64,000 bases of DNA. Source: Rhodoferax sp. GTDB taxonomy: Bacteria > Pseudomonadota > Gammaproteobacteria > Burkholderiales > Burkholderiaceae_C. The stretch lies in NCBI RefSeq assembly GCF_018063565.1, contig NZ_JAGPBB010000007.1, forward strand, positions 1-64,000. The letters run 5' to 3'. Every line of letters starts with the position of its first letter. Within the stretch, counting starts at the first letter, position 1. The position numbers were made by a program, and so were the translations under genes. Shown one piece after another: positions 18,901-26,747 of this stretch. The notes under the pieces were generated by a model. It worked only from the letters and a program-made list of their open reading frames with translations. It did no database searches and was not told the DNA's origin.

Positions 18901-19968
18901 GCCGACGCTTGCAATTGCTGCCGTCACCGACAAATTGGCGCTGGCCCAGGCCGCAGAGGTGGCAGTGGCTGCGGTGATGGCTGCGGCCCCTGCGGTTTGC
19001 CAGGCCGTCATGAGTGCGGGCAACAGCCGGTAGATGAGCACCGCCAGCCCAGCTTCGGCGATTTTTTTGAGCCACTGCATGACCGTATCAAGATTGGCGG
19101 CCAGCCAAGTCAGGCCGTCAGCGAGTTGTTTGGTGATGCCTGTGGCGGCATCGACCTGCGCGACCCACTGCCCGAAGGCGTTTTGCAGGCGCTGGAAAGC
19201 CTGACTGACTGTCGCAGGCAACTGGGAGTATTCGGCAGCAAGCTTGTCCTTTTGACCCATCAAGGCCTTGACCACCACGTCAGCGGTGAGCCTGCCTTCT
19301 TCAGCCAGCTTGCGTAAGCGTCCAATGGGCACGTTCAAGCCATCGGCCAGGGCCTGGGCCAAACGGGGACTGTTCTCGACTACGGAGTTGAATTCTTCAC
19401 CGCGCAGAACGCCGGAAGCCAGGGCTTGTCCGAACTGCAGCAAAGACGACTGGGCTTCTGTGGCCGACGCACCCGACAGGCGCAAGGCCTGCGAGATGCT
19501 CTCAGTAATGGTCAATGCATCTTTTTGTTCACCACCGAGCATGCGAACTGCTTGCTGCAACTTGCCATACAGGGTGGAGACTTCCTGAATCGGGACACCG
19601 ATGCGCTGGGCGATCTCAAAGAGCGACTTTTGCGCGGTGACAAACTCATTCTGACCGGCAGTGGCCAGTTTCAAGCGCGCACCCATCATGGCCCAGGCGT
19701 CGGCCACCTGGACGACCTCCTGCACTTTTCCCGTCGCCCAGTTGATCGAGAGGAATGCCAGCAACTGCGTCTTGGCAGCTGACACCTGATCACCAAAGGC
19801 GGACATGCCTGCTTTGACTTCGGCCATGCCGCGTGCGGCCTTGTCGCCTGCGGTTTTGGCGGTGGCCGCCAGTTCGCCCATGCTTTTTTGGGCAGAACTC
19901 AAGGCGCGTTTGAGCCCGTCATCGGCGCCTTCGAGGGCGACTAAAACAGCGATGCGGTTGTTGGCCAT
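15952..19968 (-). CDS. Phage tail tape measure protein
   Basis: At 1338 residues this is the longest gene of the element and sets tail length during assembly. The N-terminal part (about 60-270) matches the tape-measure N-terminal domain (for example GGEQKDALTITESISQAL and RGEEFNSVVENSPRLAQALA). Hydrophobic helices follow at about 310-380. The middle (about 450-1000) is a long Ala/Gln/Glu/Lys-rich coiled coil, and the C-terminal part has Gly-rich repeats such as GGLVGAGVPHFAVGG. The coding length would predict a tail of roughly 200 nm at about 1.5 angstrom per residue. It starts 80 bp from the divergent toxin-antitoxin genes. Confidence 0.93.
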   Translation of the reverse strand: MANNRIAVLVALEGADDGLKRALSSAQKSMGELAATAKTAGDKAARGMAEVKAGMSAFGDQVSAAKTQLLAFLSINWATGKVQEVVQVADAWAMMGARLKLATAGQNEFVTAQKSLFEIAQRIGVPIQEVSTLYGKLQQAVRMLGGEQKDALTITESISQALRLSGASATEAQSSLLQFGQALASGVLRGEEFNSVVENSPRLAQALADGLNVPIGRLRKLAEEGRLTADVVVKALMGQKDKLAAEYSQLPATVSQAFQRLQNAFGQWVAQVDAATGITKQLADGLTWLAANLDTVMQWLKKIAEAGLAVLIYRLLPALMTAWQTAGAAAITAATATSAAWASANLSVTAAIASVGLLKTAFAALGAFAVGWEIGTWLSERFEIVRKAGIFMVEILVKAVEQLQYRWEAFAAIFTSDTIDAATKRHEARLAEMNVIFAQMYADATKGSETAKAAMTTAATTAQEIAKKLEAVRQGTQEAVGRGVEAVHSAVEKLKSRLGEVEQAVTKANGVVTDATAKMAEAYKGLTATVEANLQKQVDAVKTRYQQEQTALELSSASQATQIAKSILLLTDALTQQTTLRQKATTDTLKLIDDESTARVAAAAKQGATEAERSANVTRVENEILATKRQSMVTAATEYRAHINALNAEANRHLLEVERIEEAKRLLTMTTQEKIRELHRQGMTEFEASEDRKRQIVELQTQARNALAAGEFEQARQFAQKAMDLAVQVGSAQIAEAKKAQEARKQSEQAHTQVVALESQARQASSQGEYDKATDLMRQADALRLELAQKTTAADAAITQGKEGVNRSIQAIRESEDILLKSLDAQAQAHKQAAQAALAAREQIKQTLTDTETQIDQITAKLKDGLKVTLDADTTRFDKAMAELDKAMAEKERLLVIKADLEQAQKKLQDYEALLKEGKTLPVDADITQAKAALDKLTVYAKQNSLIELQVTSEKAQAAISNVEGMISSLGRIRTESQHSVSTNAVEARSEISSLNGLNTSSTHTVYVTKVEANATGGLVGAGVPHFAVGGSVASPVAQAFTRMTGGSVPGSGDQDTVPRRLDAGAYVLRKAAVRKYGSTALSKIANGVARFATGGSVESPGSNVIKRNKDAVEAQQMIELGLSGMRQYVQWMRHQYGASLSIGFEYDTLQGYGQLANTDRRTLESLVGRKQLTGNEKQKLGAIKANWRQAMAQSLLYGIDLERDLMEYMEQHQGEFYWGGGVAKSDTVPAMLTPGEYVVNRSAVSRFGTGFFESLNNLSLPAKALAARVQGFAGGGLVQSLVSPMAVPRPAFAGETAPVRTVRVELAAGNRSVSATVDAKDETRLLDILKQAKSRAF

Positions 19969-19993
19969 TTGAAGAGGTTCGGTTACAGTTCAA

Positions 19994-20014
19994 TTCTGAC
20001 TAGAATAGTCAGAA
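19994..20014. promoter_or_regulatory. Perfect palindrome ahead of the antitoxin gene, probable operator
   Basis: TTCTGACTA and TAGTCAGAA form a perfect 9-bp inverted repeat around a GAA spacer, 34 bp before the antitoxin ATG. Antitoxins of this type usually repress their own promoter through such palindromes, so this is the likely autoregulatory site. It also sits close to the divergent tape measure start. Confidence 0.65.
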
Positions 20015-20047
20015 AGATGGATTTACCAGACTCAAAGGAGGACTTGA

Positions 20048-20299
20048 ATGCAAACCTGGCAAGTGCAAAGCGCCAAGGCGCGGTTTTCTGAAGTACTCAA
20101 ACATGCCACCGACGAAGGTCCTCAGGAGATCACCATGCACGGTCGGCCTGTGGCAGTGCTCGTCTCCAGCGAGTTGTTCGAGCGCCTGAGTGGCAGCGAT
20201 ACATCGTTAGTCGATTTCATGCGCCGCTCGCCGCTGTACGCCAGCGAAGATGTTGAATTCGAGCGCGATCACAGCGCGGTCCGCGAGGTGGACTTTTGA
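20048..20299 (+). CDS. Antitoxin, Phd/YefM family
   Basis: The 83-residue protein opens with QVQSAKARFSEVLKHA and PVAVLVS, the N-terminal DNA-binding fold of Phd/YefM antitoxins; the C-terminal tail would bind the toxin. An AAAGGAGGA ribosome site precedes the ATG. It overlaps the toxin gene by 4 bp. It neutralises the PIN-domain toxin and probably represses the operon through the palindrome at 19994-20014. It is encoded opposite to the surrounding phage late operon, as a moron would be. Confidence 0.9.
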   Translation: MQTWQVQSAKARFSEVLKHATDEGPQEITMHGRPVAVLVSSELFERLSGSDTSLVDFMRRSPLYASEDVEFERDHSAVREVDF

Positions 20300-20709
20300 G
20301 TTACCTGATTGACACCAACGTGCTTTCGGAGTTGCGCCGCAAGCTGCCCGACCCCAATGTGGTGACCTGGATGCAGGCCCGCCATCCCCAGTCGCTGTTT
20401 CTCAGCGTATTGACGCTGGGTGAAATCCGCAAAGGGGTGGAACGTGTGGACGATGCCGCCAGACGCCAATCCCTGCTGGACTGGTTGGAGGTGGATTTGC
20501 CCAACTACTTTGTCGCACGCCTGCTGCCTGTTGATGTGGCCACCGCTGATCGCTGGGGACGCCTGATGGCGCAGGCGGCTGGGCCACTGCCCGCGATCGA
20601 CGCGCTGCTGGCTGCCACCGCTTTGCGCCATGACCTCACGCTGGTGACCCGCAATGTGCGAGATTTCAACGGTTTAGGGGTTGATCTGATCAATCCCTGG
20701 GAGACCTGA
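20296..20709 (+). CDS. VapC-type PIN-domain toxin
   Basis: A 137-residue PIN-domain ribonuclease with the acidic residues D6 (LIDTNVLSE), E43 (GEIRKG), D102 (PAIDALLAA) and the C-terminal TRNVRDF block, all matching VapC. The start is TTG within TTGA, overlapping the antitoxin stop, so toxin synthesis is coupled to antitoxin translation. VapC toxins cleave specific RNAs such as initiator tRNA. Here it may stabilise the prophage or act against superinfecting phage. Confidence 0.92.
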   Translation: MSYLIDTNVLSELRRKLPDPNVVTWMQARHPQSLFLSVLTLGEIRKGVERVDDAARRQSLLDWLEVDLPNYFVARLLPVDVATADRWGRLMAQAAGPLPAIDALLAATALRHDLTLVTRNVRDFNGLGVDLINPWET

Positions 20710-21525
20710 GTGCGCCTTGGGTCAGGCGGTTCTGTCGCACCTTGGACCTGCACGCTGGGACGCTGGATCGCGATATTGGCTTGCTGCATTCAACTGACAG
20801 CTTGCGGTGTCTTGCACAACGCACGCTTGTGGGCACCGCAAACCTCAGGGATGGCGCAAGATGGTGCCGGCCTGTATGTCGAAGCGTCGCTCTCACCCGA
20901 AGAACGCCGCACGCTTCCCCACGAAATCGAGTTGGGACGTGCGCAAGTCGGTCAGTTCTTTGGTGACCTCAAGACCAACCCGTACATCGTCGCCTGTGCC
21001 AGCAACGAATGTGCTGCCCGATTTGGCAGCTATGGAGAGCGGGCCGCAGCTTTTGGTGATACCGCCATTCGGTTGTCGCCCAACGGGTGGACTGCTGCAT
21101 TGGTGGCGCATGAATGGGTCCATGCGGAGGTGTACTACCGTGTGGGTGGATTTTGGCGCATCAATGCCATCCCACGTTGGTTCGATGAGGGTGTGGCGGT
21201 CGTCGTGGCGGGTGAGCCCCGGCATTCCGAGCAAAACTGGCAGGAAATCCTGCGCCGCGGCTTGAAGCGGCCAATGTTGGGCACATTGAGGACTCGCTCC
21301 GATTGGGTGAGCGCATTGCGCCAATACGGCGAGATCCAAGTGGATGATCCGGACAATCTGCGCGTGGTCTATTCCATGGCCGGCCACGTCCTGCGCACCT
21401 GGATGCGTTGCGCTGGTGCGAAAGGCGTTCCTGTGCTGCTCGAGGCCGTGCGCACGGGTGAGGACTTCGAAGTGGTCTTTACACGACTTGGGCGCGATTG
21501 CCTGGCGTCGATACCTTACCCGTAG
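20710..21525 (+). CDS. Lipoprotein zinc metalloprotease-like protein (HExxH)
   Basis: This 271-residue protein begins with GTG right after the toxin stop. A hydrophobic signal ends in the lipobox LTAC, so C32 would be lipidated. The zinc site is H134-E-x2-H138 in LVAHEWVHAE, with E160 in WFDEG as the likely third ligand: a gluzincin arrangement. It would sit in the envelope facing the periplasm. It is transcribed with the toxin-antitoxin pair, an unusual combination. The substrate is unknown; envelope modification of the lysogen or cell-wall processing are possible. Confidence 0.75.
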   Translation: MRLGSGGSVAPWTCTLGRWIAILACCIQLTACGVLHNARLWAPQTSGMAQDGAGLYVEASLSPEERRTLPHEIELGRAQVGQFFGDLKTNPYIVACASNECAARFGSYGERAAAFGDTAIRLSPNGWTAALVAHEWVHAEVYYRVGGFWRINAIPRWFDEGVAVVVAGEPRHSEQNWQEILRRGLKRPMLGTLRTRSDWVSALRQYGEIQVDDPDNLRVVYSMAGHVLRTWMRCAGAKGVPVLLEAVRTGEDFEVVFTRLGRDCLASIPYP

Positions 21526-21597
21526 TCACTGCGCCTGGCGTCGTTGCCAACTATGCTTGGGCGGTGGTTGGCCATGGTTGAATTCGCGGTTTGAGGG

Positions 21598-22242
21598 TCA
21601 TGCGCTTGTGCGGATTTGTTGTTCAATGCCTGCTGCCAGTCGTGGAACACGCCGTACCACCAAGCGCTCAATATCCAGCCGTTTCTTGAGCATCACCCGT
21701 GGCACCAGCACCGCAATCGGAACATCAGCACCACGCTTTAAGCGCTTGATGCCTTGCGCTTTGCGCAAGCGACGCTTGAATCCAGCCAAGGGCCGGTCGT
21801 GCTCTTTGATGTTTTCGGCCATCAGCACCACGTTGCCGCGGGCGTTTTTGATGAAGTAGGCGTTGCCACCCCGCATCAGTTCAGCAATCTGCGCCTTAAA
21901 GCGCTTGCGCCCGACCCGGCCATGCAAGGGAATCAGCATCTTGGCCGAGATCGTCCCGCCTTTTTCGTGCATGCCAACCCAGGGGATGCGCGAGCCAACA
22001 TACAACGCTGGCAACCGTGCCTTGTCCTTGTCGATCACATAGGCTGCAAACCCCTTGAGAAAGTTCTTTTTAACAACGGTCAGTTGACTCGCAACCTGGG
22101 CGCGCACGTCCTGTTTGATTGAGACAGCCTCTTTGGCCATGGCCTTGGTTACCGCCTTTTTGACCGTGTCTCGGAACTCACCGCCCCAGCGGCGCAATTG
22201 GGCTTGCGCCGCCTTGCTGTTGAGATGGAGGGAGATTTTCAT
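21598..22242 (-). CDS. Phage minor tail protein (gpZ/DUF6441-like)
   Basis: A 214-residue basic protein with N-terminal helices, a GMHEKGG segment and many Lys/Arg, as in minor tail proteins that complete the tail tube (lambda gpZ or DUF6441 type). Its ATG overlaps the stop of the probable frameshift extension ORF by 4 bp, linking it to the tail chaperone. It is separated from the tape measure gene by the inverted toxin-antitoxin and protease cassette. Confidence 0.68.
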   Translation of the reverse strand: MKISLHLNSKAAQAQLRRWGGEFRDTVKKAVTKAMAKEAVSIKQDVRAQVASQLTVVKKNFLKGFAAYVIDKDKARLPALYVGSRIPWVGMHEKGGTISAKMLIPLHGRVGRKRFKAQIAELMRGGNAYFIKNARGNVVLMAENIKEHDRPLAGFKRRLRKAQGIKRLKRGADVPIAVLVPRVMLKKRLDIERLVVRRVPRLAAGIEQQIRTSA

Positions 22243-22535
22243 GAGGAGGTTGATGCAGTGGTCAGACGGTCAAGTGTTTGATCGAGGTTTCGGGACTCGC
22301 CCCGGCTACCAATGGCGATCAGGGACAGGCGTTGCGCATCACGCGCAGCGTCAGATCGCAGGCTGGCCGCAGCAAATCCCGTCAGTTGCGCCAGCGTGTA
22401 GTCCAGGATGTCAGGCAGCCGGTGGCCGTGTTCAATCAGGCGCTCGGTGAGGTCGAACCAGTGCTGGCCGCTTGAATTCCCTTGCCCAGACCCAGCAGTC
22501 CGTCGAGTTTGGGAATCACCGTTCGGGTAAAAAAA
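22239..22535 (-). CDS. Tail chaperone -1 frameshift extension (lambda gpT-like), no start codon
   Basis: This frame is open for about 98 codons and has no ATG, GTG or TTG anywhere, yet encodes a well-formed peptide with SGQHWFDLTERLIEHGHR and DYTLAQLTGFAAASLRSDAA. It overlaps the 3' end of the tail chaperone gene in the -1 frame and ends 4 bp into the next tail gene. A slippery T TTT TTT lies at 22529-22535, exactly where this frame opens after a TGA. This is the layout of lambda G/GT, where slippage makes a minor fused chaperone. A product of about 197 residues is predicted. Confidence 0.72.
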   Translation of the reverse strand, partial: FFYPNGDSQTRRTAGSGQGNSSGQHWFDLTERLIEHGHRLPDILDYTLAQLTGFAAASLRSDAARDAQRLSLIAIGSRGESRNLDQTLDRLTTASTSS

Positions 22536-22831
22536 TCAGCGTTGACCTCCATCACCTTGGCCGCCAGCAGTAGAGCATCATCAGCGGCGAGGTCATCCAC
22601 CCACTCACGCGGCTTTCTGACTGCGATGCCAATGGCGCTCAACAAGTCCTCACCATGCTGGCCAAACAGCGCCAGCCAGTGGATGTGCGGCTGGCTCAAC
22701 TGCGTCATCACCGGCGAGATCACGCGCAGGAAAGCTGGCAACTGCCCCACTTTAAGGGGGGAGATCACAAGGGTTTCGCCAGCCACCTGCACCAGGGTGT
22801 CTTGAGGTATGAGTTTTTCCAGATCCGTCAT
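22436..22831 (-). CDS. Tail assembly chaperone (lambda gpG-like)
   Basis: The start MTDLEKLIPQ at 22831 is preferred because GAGAGG precedes it; a longer in-frame start lies inside the tube gene. The 131-residue helical protein sits between the tail tube and minor tail/tape measure genes, the position of gpG, which coats the tape measure during assembly. F100-F101 are encoded by the slippery T7 run that probably yields the longer GT form. Confidence 0.75.
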   Translation of the reverse strand: MTDLEKLIPQDTLVQVAGETLVISPLKVGQLPAFLRVISPVMTQLSQPHIHWLALFGQHGEDLLSAIGIAVRKPREWVDDLAADDALLLAAKVMEVNADFFTRTVIPKLDGLLGLGKGIQAASTGSTSPSA

Positions 22832-22841
22832 GGGTTGCCTC

Positions 22842-23615
22842 TCAGATTTGGACAATTCGGCCGAATTGACCCAGGGTTGCATCAATGGGTTTGCTCGCAT
22901 CGGCCAGAAGTGAGCCTTCCATCTCGAACTTGTTGTACTCGTTGGAGATAAATGAGATTTCCTTCAAAGGGTCAAATGCCACCCGGTACAACTCCACCAG
23001 CACGCGGGCATTGCCGTCGGCGGTATTGATGCCCTCTAGCCGCAGGAAACGCTCGGGCAGCGCTTGCGTGAAGATGCCAATCTCAGTGGTGACGCCAAAG
23101 GCGTAGCTGGCCTTCAAGGGTGCCAGGTAGGGCACGGCAGGTGTGCCGCCATCGTTGAGGCGCAGAAACTGGACCGCGCCAAAGTCAGTGTCGGCCGTGT
23201 AGTCCAGCCCCTCGACCAGGGTGGCCGGTGTGGCGCTGCTGTCAAGCACGACCAGGTCATCGATTTTGGGATGCGCCAGGAAATAGCGCTCCCCGACCAT
23301 GGGCGCTGCGCCACCCAGAGTCTCGTTGCTTACCGTACTGGCGGCACCAACCCGGTAGTTGCCGTACAGGGCCAGCGAGAGGTTCTCCTTGGTGAATTCT
23401 TCGATGGTCAGATTCACCGTGGCCGACTTTTGTTTGACCATGCGGTGATCCAAGGTGCGCTGACCGGTCTGGCTCTCGTAGTGTTCCAGCACATCGGTTT
23501 TGAGGGAGAGTTTTAACTCTGCCACATTGCCGGGTGAACGCACCTCTGTGGGATTGCCCTGCGCGTCGCGTTTGCCCAGGTAAACCCGGCCCTGGAAAGA
23601 TGCATAGGTACTCAT
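22842..23615 (-). CDS. Major tail tube protein
   Basis: I placed the start at MSTYASFQGRVYLGK (23615), downstream of an AAGGAT ribosome site, giving 257 residues. The protein is beta-rich with the pattern of siphovirus tail tube proteins (lambda gpV type), including LKTDVLEHYESQTG and a C-terminal EISFISNEYNKFEMEGSLL segment. It forms the hexameric tube rings. Position between tail terminator and chaperone genes fits. Confidence 0.82.
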   Translation of the reverse strand: MSTYASFQGRVYLGKRDAQGNPTEVRSPGNVAELKLSLKTDVLEHYESQTGQRTLDHRMVKQKSATVNLTIEEFTKENLSLALYGNYRVGAASTVSNETLGGAAPMVGERYFLAHPKIDDLVVLDSSATPATLVEGLDYTADTDFGAVQFLRLNDGGTPAVPYLAPLKASYAFGVTTEIGIFTQALPERFLRLEGINTADGNARVLVELYRVAFDPLKEISFISNEYNKFEMEGSLLADASKPIDATLGQFGRIVQI

Positions 23616-23683
23616 GGATTTGGATCCTTCAATGCTGAAATTGGAATGACTGGATAAAACAATGGAGACAATGGAAGTCGGAC

Positions 23684-24127
23684 TTAGCCCTGGATGGCGA
23701 TGTTGGCTACCAGGGTTCGATAGGTGATCTGGTAGCGCGCAGACACGCTGGCAGCCACCCCGTCCGCGTCGTCGACCTCCCACTCGGACTCGACTTCGCG
23801 GATACCGAGCGCCAAACCGCCCAGATTGGTGTCAGTCATCAGGGCGGCATGGGCCGCGCAGAGCAAGGCGTCAGCCTGAGTTTCGGCAACCAAGGGTGGC
23901 ACAACTCGCACCAGTGCAGTGACGCGCACCGTCAACTCGCGGGTAACCCGGTCGTTGGCACGCTCTGCCAGGGACTCGCTCTCAGCCAACACCACCAGCG
24001 CTGGGCACTGCTCGCGCGGGATGGCGGCACTGGGCGTGCGCCACACAGTGGCTGCCTGATCCGGGGCGAGCGGTGTCAGTACCCTGACGATTGCTTGCAG
24101 GATTCGTTCGCGAATGGACTGGGTCAT
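23684..24127 (-). CDS. Tail terminator-like protein (gpU type)
   Basis: The 147-residue alpha/beta protein starts MTQSIRERILQAIV and has a central beta region with repeated Val/Arg, resembling minor tail or terminator proteins that cap the tail tube. It precedes the tube gene in the head-to-tail order typical of lambda-like phages. No specific motif confirms it. It is divergent from the pRiA4b ORF-3-like insertion, with 63 bp between their starts. Confidence 0.65.
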   Translation of the reverse strand: MTQSIRERILQAIVRVLTPLAPDQAATVWRTPSAAIPREQCPALVVLAESESLAERANDRVTRELTVRVTALVRVVPPLVAETQADALLCAAHAALMTDTNLGGLALGIREVESEWEVDDADGVAASVSARYQITYRTLVANIAIQG

Positions 24128-24190
24128 GGTTTCTGGATGGGTTATGGGTCATTCATAAAATGGCTGTTTCAGACAAAAGAGGTTTGTGCC

Positions 24191-24880
24191 ATGGCAAATT
24201 CAGTCGTTCCGATTCGCGCCACCAAGGTCGCCAATCCCAAAGCCAAGCCCAAATCCACGACCAAAACGACTCCCAAAGCGGTGCCAAGCGTTTTCACCCT
24301 GCGTGTTGAACTGGCTGAATCGGTGCCCACCATCTGGCGAAAAATCGAAATTGATAGCCGTGCCACGCTGGAGGTGCTGCACCACATCCTGCAAGCAGCC
24401 ATGGGCTGGACCGATTCGCACCTGCACGAATTCGAAATCGCAGGCAAGCGTTACGCCAAGCCAGAGGAAGACGAATATGGCGATTTTCCTGACACGCTCG
24501 ACGAAGCACAGTTCACGCTCAAGGACTTGGTCAAAAAGGGCAAAACTTTCGCCTACCTATACGACTTTGGCGACGGCTGGCGGCACAACATCACTGTTGT
24601 GACCGCCACTCCTTCCAGCAGATCAATCTGTGATGTGGGCAGCGCCTGGATCGAAGATGGCCAACGAGCCTGCCCGCCAGAGGACTGCGGCGGCATTTGG
24701 ACCTATCAAGAATTCCTCAATGACAACGACGAGGCACCCGATGAAACCGAAGCCCTTGAATTCAGAGATTGGGTCGGATTGGACTTTGACCCTGATCGTT
24801 TTGACCGCAAAGCTGCCAATGCTGCCATTGCCCGCATGTTCTGGAATCACTGGATCGTGATTGCCGGCAAAGATCAGTAG
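24191..24880 (+). CDS. Plasmid pRiA4b ORF-3-like protein (moron)
   Basis: The 229-residue protein has a Lys/Pro/Thr-rich N-terminal linker (1-35) and then the pRiA4b ORF-3 domain: VFTLRVEL near 38, IWRKIEI, the HLHEFEI block and the YDFGDGWRHNI motif, with acidic stretches toward the C-terminus. This family is common on plasmids and mobile elements and its biochemical role is not settled. It lies on the opposite strand inside the late operon, behind an AGAGG ribosome site, so it is probably expressed in the lysogen as an accessory cargo gene. Confidence 0.88.
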   Translation: MANSVVPIRATKVANPKAKPKSTTKTTPKAVPSVFTLRVELAESVPTIWRKIEIDSRATLEVLHHILQAAMGWTDSHLHEFEIAGKRYAKPEEDEYGDFPDTLDEAQFTLKDLVKKGKTFAYLYDFGDGWRHNITVVTATPSSRSICDVGSAWIEDGQRACPPEDCGGIWTYQEFLNDNDEAPDETEALEFRDWVGLDFDPDRFDRKAANAAIARMFWNHWIVIAGKDQ

Positions 24881-24904
24881 GTGAACAATGGTCGGGTTGT
24901 GCCA

Positions 24905-25210
24905 TCACACCCGCATCAGTTTGGCGCGCACCTCGGAGCCATCGCCTACAGCCATGACTTCTCGCACCTGATATTGCACACCCTCGATTTGCACGACCTC
25001 GCGAGAATTCAGACCCACAAAGCAGGAGTTAGGGTAGGTCATCTCGTATTCGGTGCTGACTCCCAACCCTGAGAGCACATCTTGATCCGGTGCAGAAAAC
25101 CCTACCGAATGGGTTTGATCTGCACCGCCATCGCTGGGTTGCCAGACGCAGGTTTTGAGAAACCCGACGTTGGCAGCGGCTAGGTAGATTTTCTCAACCA
25201 AGGTGGCCAT
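24905..25210 (-). CDS. Head-tail joining protein (lambda FII-like)
   Basis: A 101-residue protein starting MATLVEKIYLAAANVGFL, placed directly after the major capsid gene as lambda FII is. Its C-terminal half is beta-rich with VVQIEGVQYQVREV. It would complete the head before tail docking. The assignment rests on order and size. Confidence 0.6.
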   Translation of the reverse strand: MATLVEKIYLAAANVGFLKTCVWQPSDGGADQTHSVGFSAPDQDVLSGLGVSTEYEMTYPNSCFVGLNSREVVQIEGVQYQVREVMAVGDGSEVRAKLMRV

Positions 25211-25220
25211 AACGAATTGA

Positions 25221-26225
25221 TCAAGCCATGGTCAGCTTGACCAGCACGCCCGGGCGGTGACACATGGGCAATGGGTTGCTTTGCGTGTGCAAGTCGGTGC
25301 CGCGCTCAAACTTGCGCGGCTCCTGCTTGGCATACAGCGCTTGCCCCAGGGTATTGGCGGTCTCATTGAAGTCGGCTGGGGCGTAATAGGTGCTGAAGGT
25401 GTCCACGGTGCCCAAAGGAAAGGCGTGGGCTTCACCGGCCGCAATGAAGCGACGGGTCACGCCGTTCATGTCGGTGGCCTGACCCCGGTATTCTTCAAAG
25501 GTCACGCCACCAAAAGTGAAGCCCGCACGCATATCGTCGATCAGTACCGCGCGTTGCTGGCTGTAGGCGAAGGCGTCTTTGACTTTCGGGTGTTCGGTCA
25601 GTGCGTCAAAGAACTCGGGTGAGCACAGGCAGTGCACCGCCGTCATGAATTCGCCTTTGAGGTTGTCCTCGAAGTGGCGCAGCACATTGGCGCAGGCCCT
25701 CTTGATATTGGCGCTGGCATTGGCCAGATCAAAGTTGATCACCGCCGGTGTGATGCCGAATTCATCGAACAGGTTGTAGATCACCGACCCGTCGGCATCC
25801 AGGATCACCCCTTTGAGCGCACCCATGCGCAGGTTTTCCAAAGTGATGGCGTGTTTATTGCGCATGGTTTGCAAATGCCGGGCCATGACCGAGGCGATGG
25901 TTTCCATCTCGGTCTCGCTGCCAAAGGCCCGGATGCCCTGAACTTCTTCGGGCAACACCACATCGTCGTGCGGAATGTGCGGAACCACAAAGGAGCGAAG
26001 ACTGCGTTTGGCCCGGGTCCCCACTGTGCCCGGGGCGCCCACTGGCATGGTGGGCAACAGGTTGAGCACGCCGTTTTGCTCTTCGACCATCACCTGTCGT
26101 GTGCGCACGGGCTTGTCTGGAAAGATCCGCAAGGCCTCAATGCGCCCGAAACGGTTGGGAATGATGTTGATCGCCGCCGTCAGAGAGTACATGGAGAAGG
26201 CGGGATTGTTGAATGGGTTGTTCAT
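25221..26225 (-). CDS. Major capsid protein (lambda gpE-like)
   Basis: The 334-residue protein shows the features of lambda-type major capsid proteins: an N-terminal FSMYSLTAAINIIPNRFGR segment, RSFVVPHIPHDD, a long spine helix region around 110-140 (MARHLQTMRNKHAIT), and CSPEFFDALTEHPKVKDAF. It builds the icosahedral head by the HK97 fold. It follows a decoration protein gene and precedes the head-tail joining gene, as in lambda D-E-FII. Confidence 0.93.
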   Translation of the reverse strand: MNNPFNNPAFSMYSLTAAINIIPNRFGRIEALRIFPDKPVRTRQVMVEEQNGVLNLLPTMPVGAPGTVGTRAKRSLRSFVVPHIPHDDVVLPEEVQGIRAFGSETEMETIASVMARHLQTMRNKHAITLENLRMGALKGVILDADGSVIYNLFDEFGITPAVINFDLANASANIKRACANVLRHFEDNLKGEFMTAVHCLCSPEFFDALTEHPKVKDAFAYSQQRAVLIDDMRAGFTFGGVTFEEYRGQATDMNGVTRRFIAAGEAHAFPLGTVDTFSTYYAPADFNETANTLGQALYAKQEPRKFERGTDLHTQSNPLPMCHRPGVLVKLTMA

Positions 26226-26273
26226 GGTGGGAGTCCTGACCTTTGAAGAAGAAGGAGGGTGTATGCGACCGGA

Positions 26274-26654
26274 TCAGGCCGATGGGTAGATCAGAATGCC
26301 CAGGCTTGCCAGCGTCGCGGTGGCATCGGCTTGGTCAGCCGCGCTGATTGCTGCTGGCCAGACCACAGCACAGGAGGCGACTGCGGCATGGCGGCTCAAG
26401 AGCAGCGAGTCCTGCACATCCATCAGGTTGGCATCCACTGGCATGAGCAGCAGACCGACCGGGGTTTGGCTGCCGTCGCTGGCCTGGGGGTCGAGTTGCT
26501 TGAGTTTGGCGCTGCTGGTTTCTCGCCCCACAACGCAGCCCAATGGCAGGTTCTGCCCGGCGGCGACCGTGGCGATGTCGCGCGAATAGCGCAGCGCGCC
26601 TTCTTCAAACTTGAGCAAGTCGCCCAGATTCACGGATTCATGGATGGCGGTCAT
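26274..26654 (-). CDS. Head decoration protein (lambda gpD-like)
   Basis: This 126-residue protein fits the small trimeric capsid-stabilising proteins of lambda-like heads: RDIATVAAGQNLPLGCVVGR near the N-terminus and a beta-rich C-terminus ending LIYPSA. It lies between the protease/scaffold gene and the capsid gene, the lambda D position. Confidence 0.85.
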   Translation of the reverse strand: MTAIHESVNLGDLLKFEEGALRYSRDIATVAAGQNLPLGCVVGRETSSAKLKQLDPQASDGSQTPVGLLLMPVDANLMDVQDSLLLSRHAAVASCAVVWPAAISAADQADATATLASLGILIYPSA

Positions 26655-26747
26655 GGCGGGGTCCTTTTTTGATGAGACGGTTGATCAGAAGAAGAGCGAA
26701 ATCCCAAAGTGCTCTAAAGCCCAGGAGAATGTTTTGCAGGTTCATAT

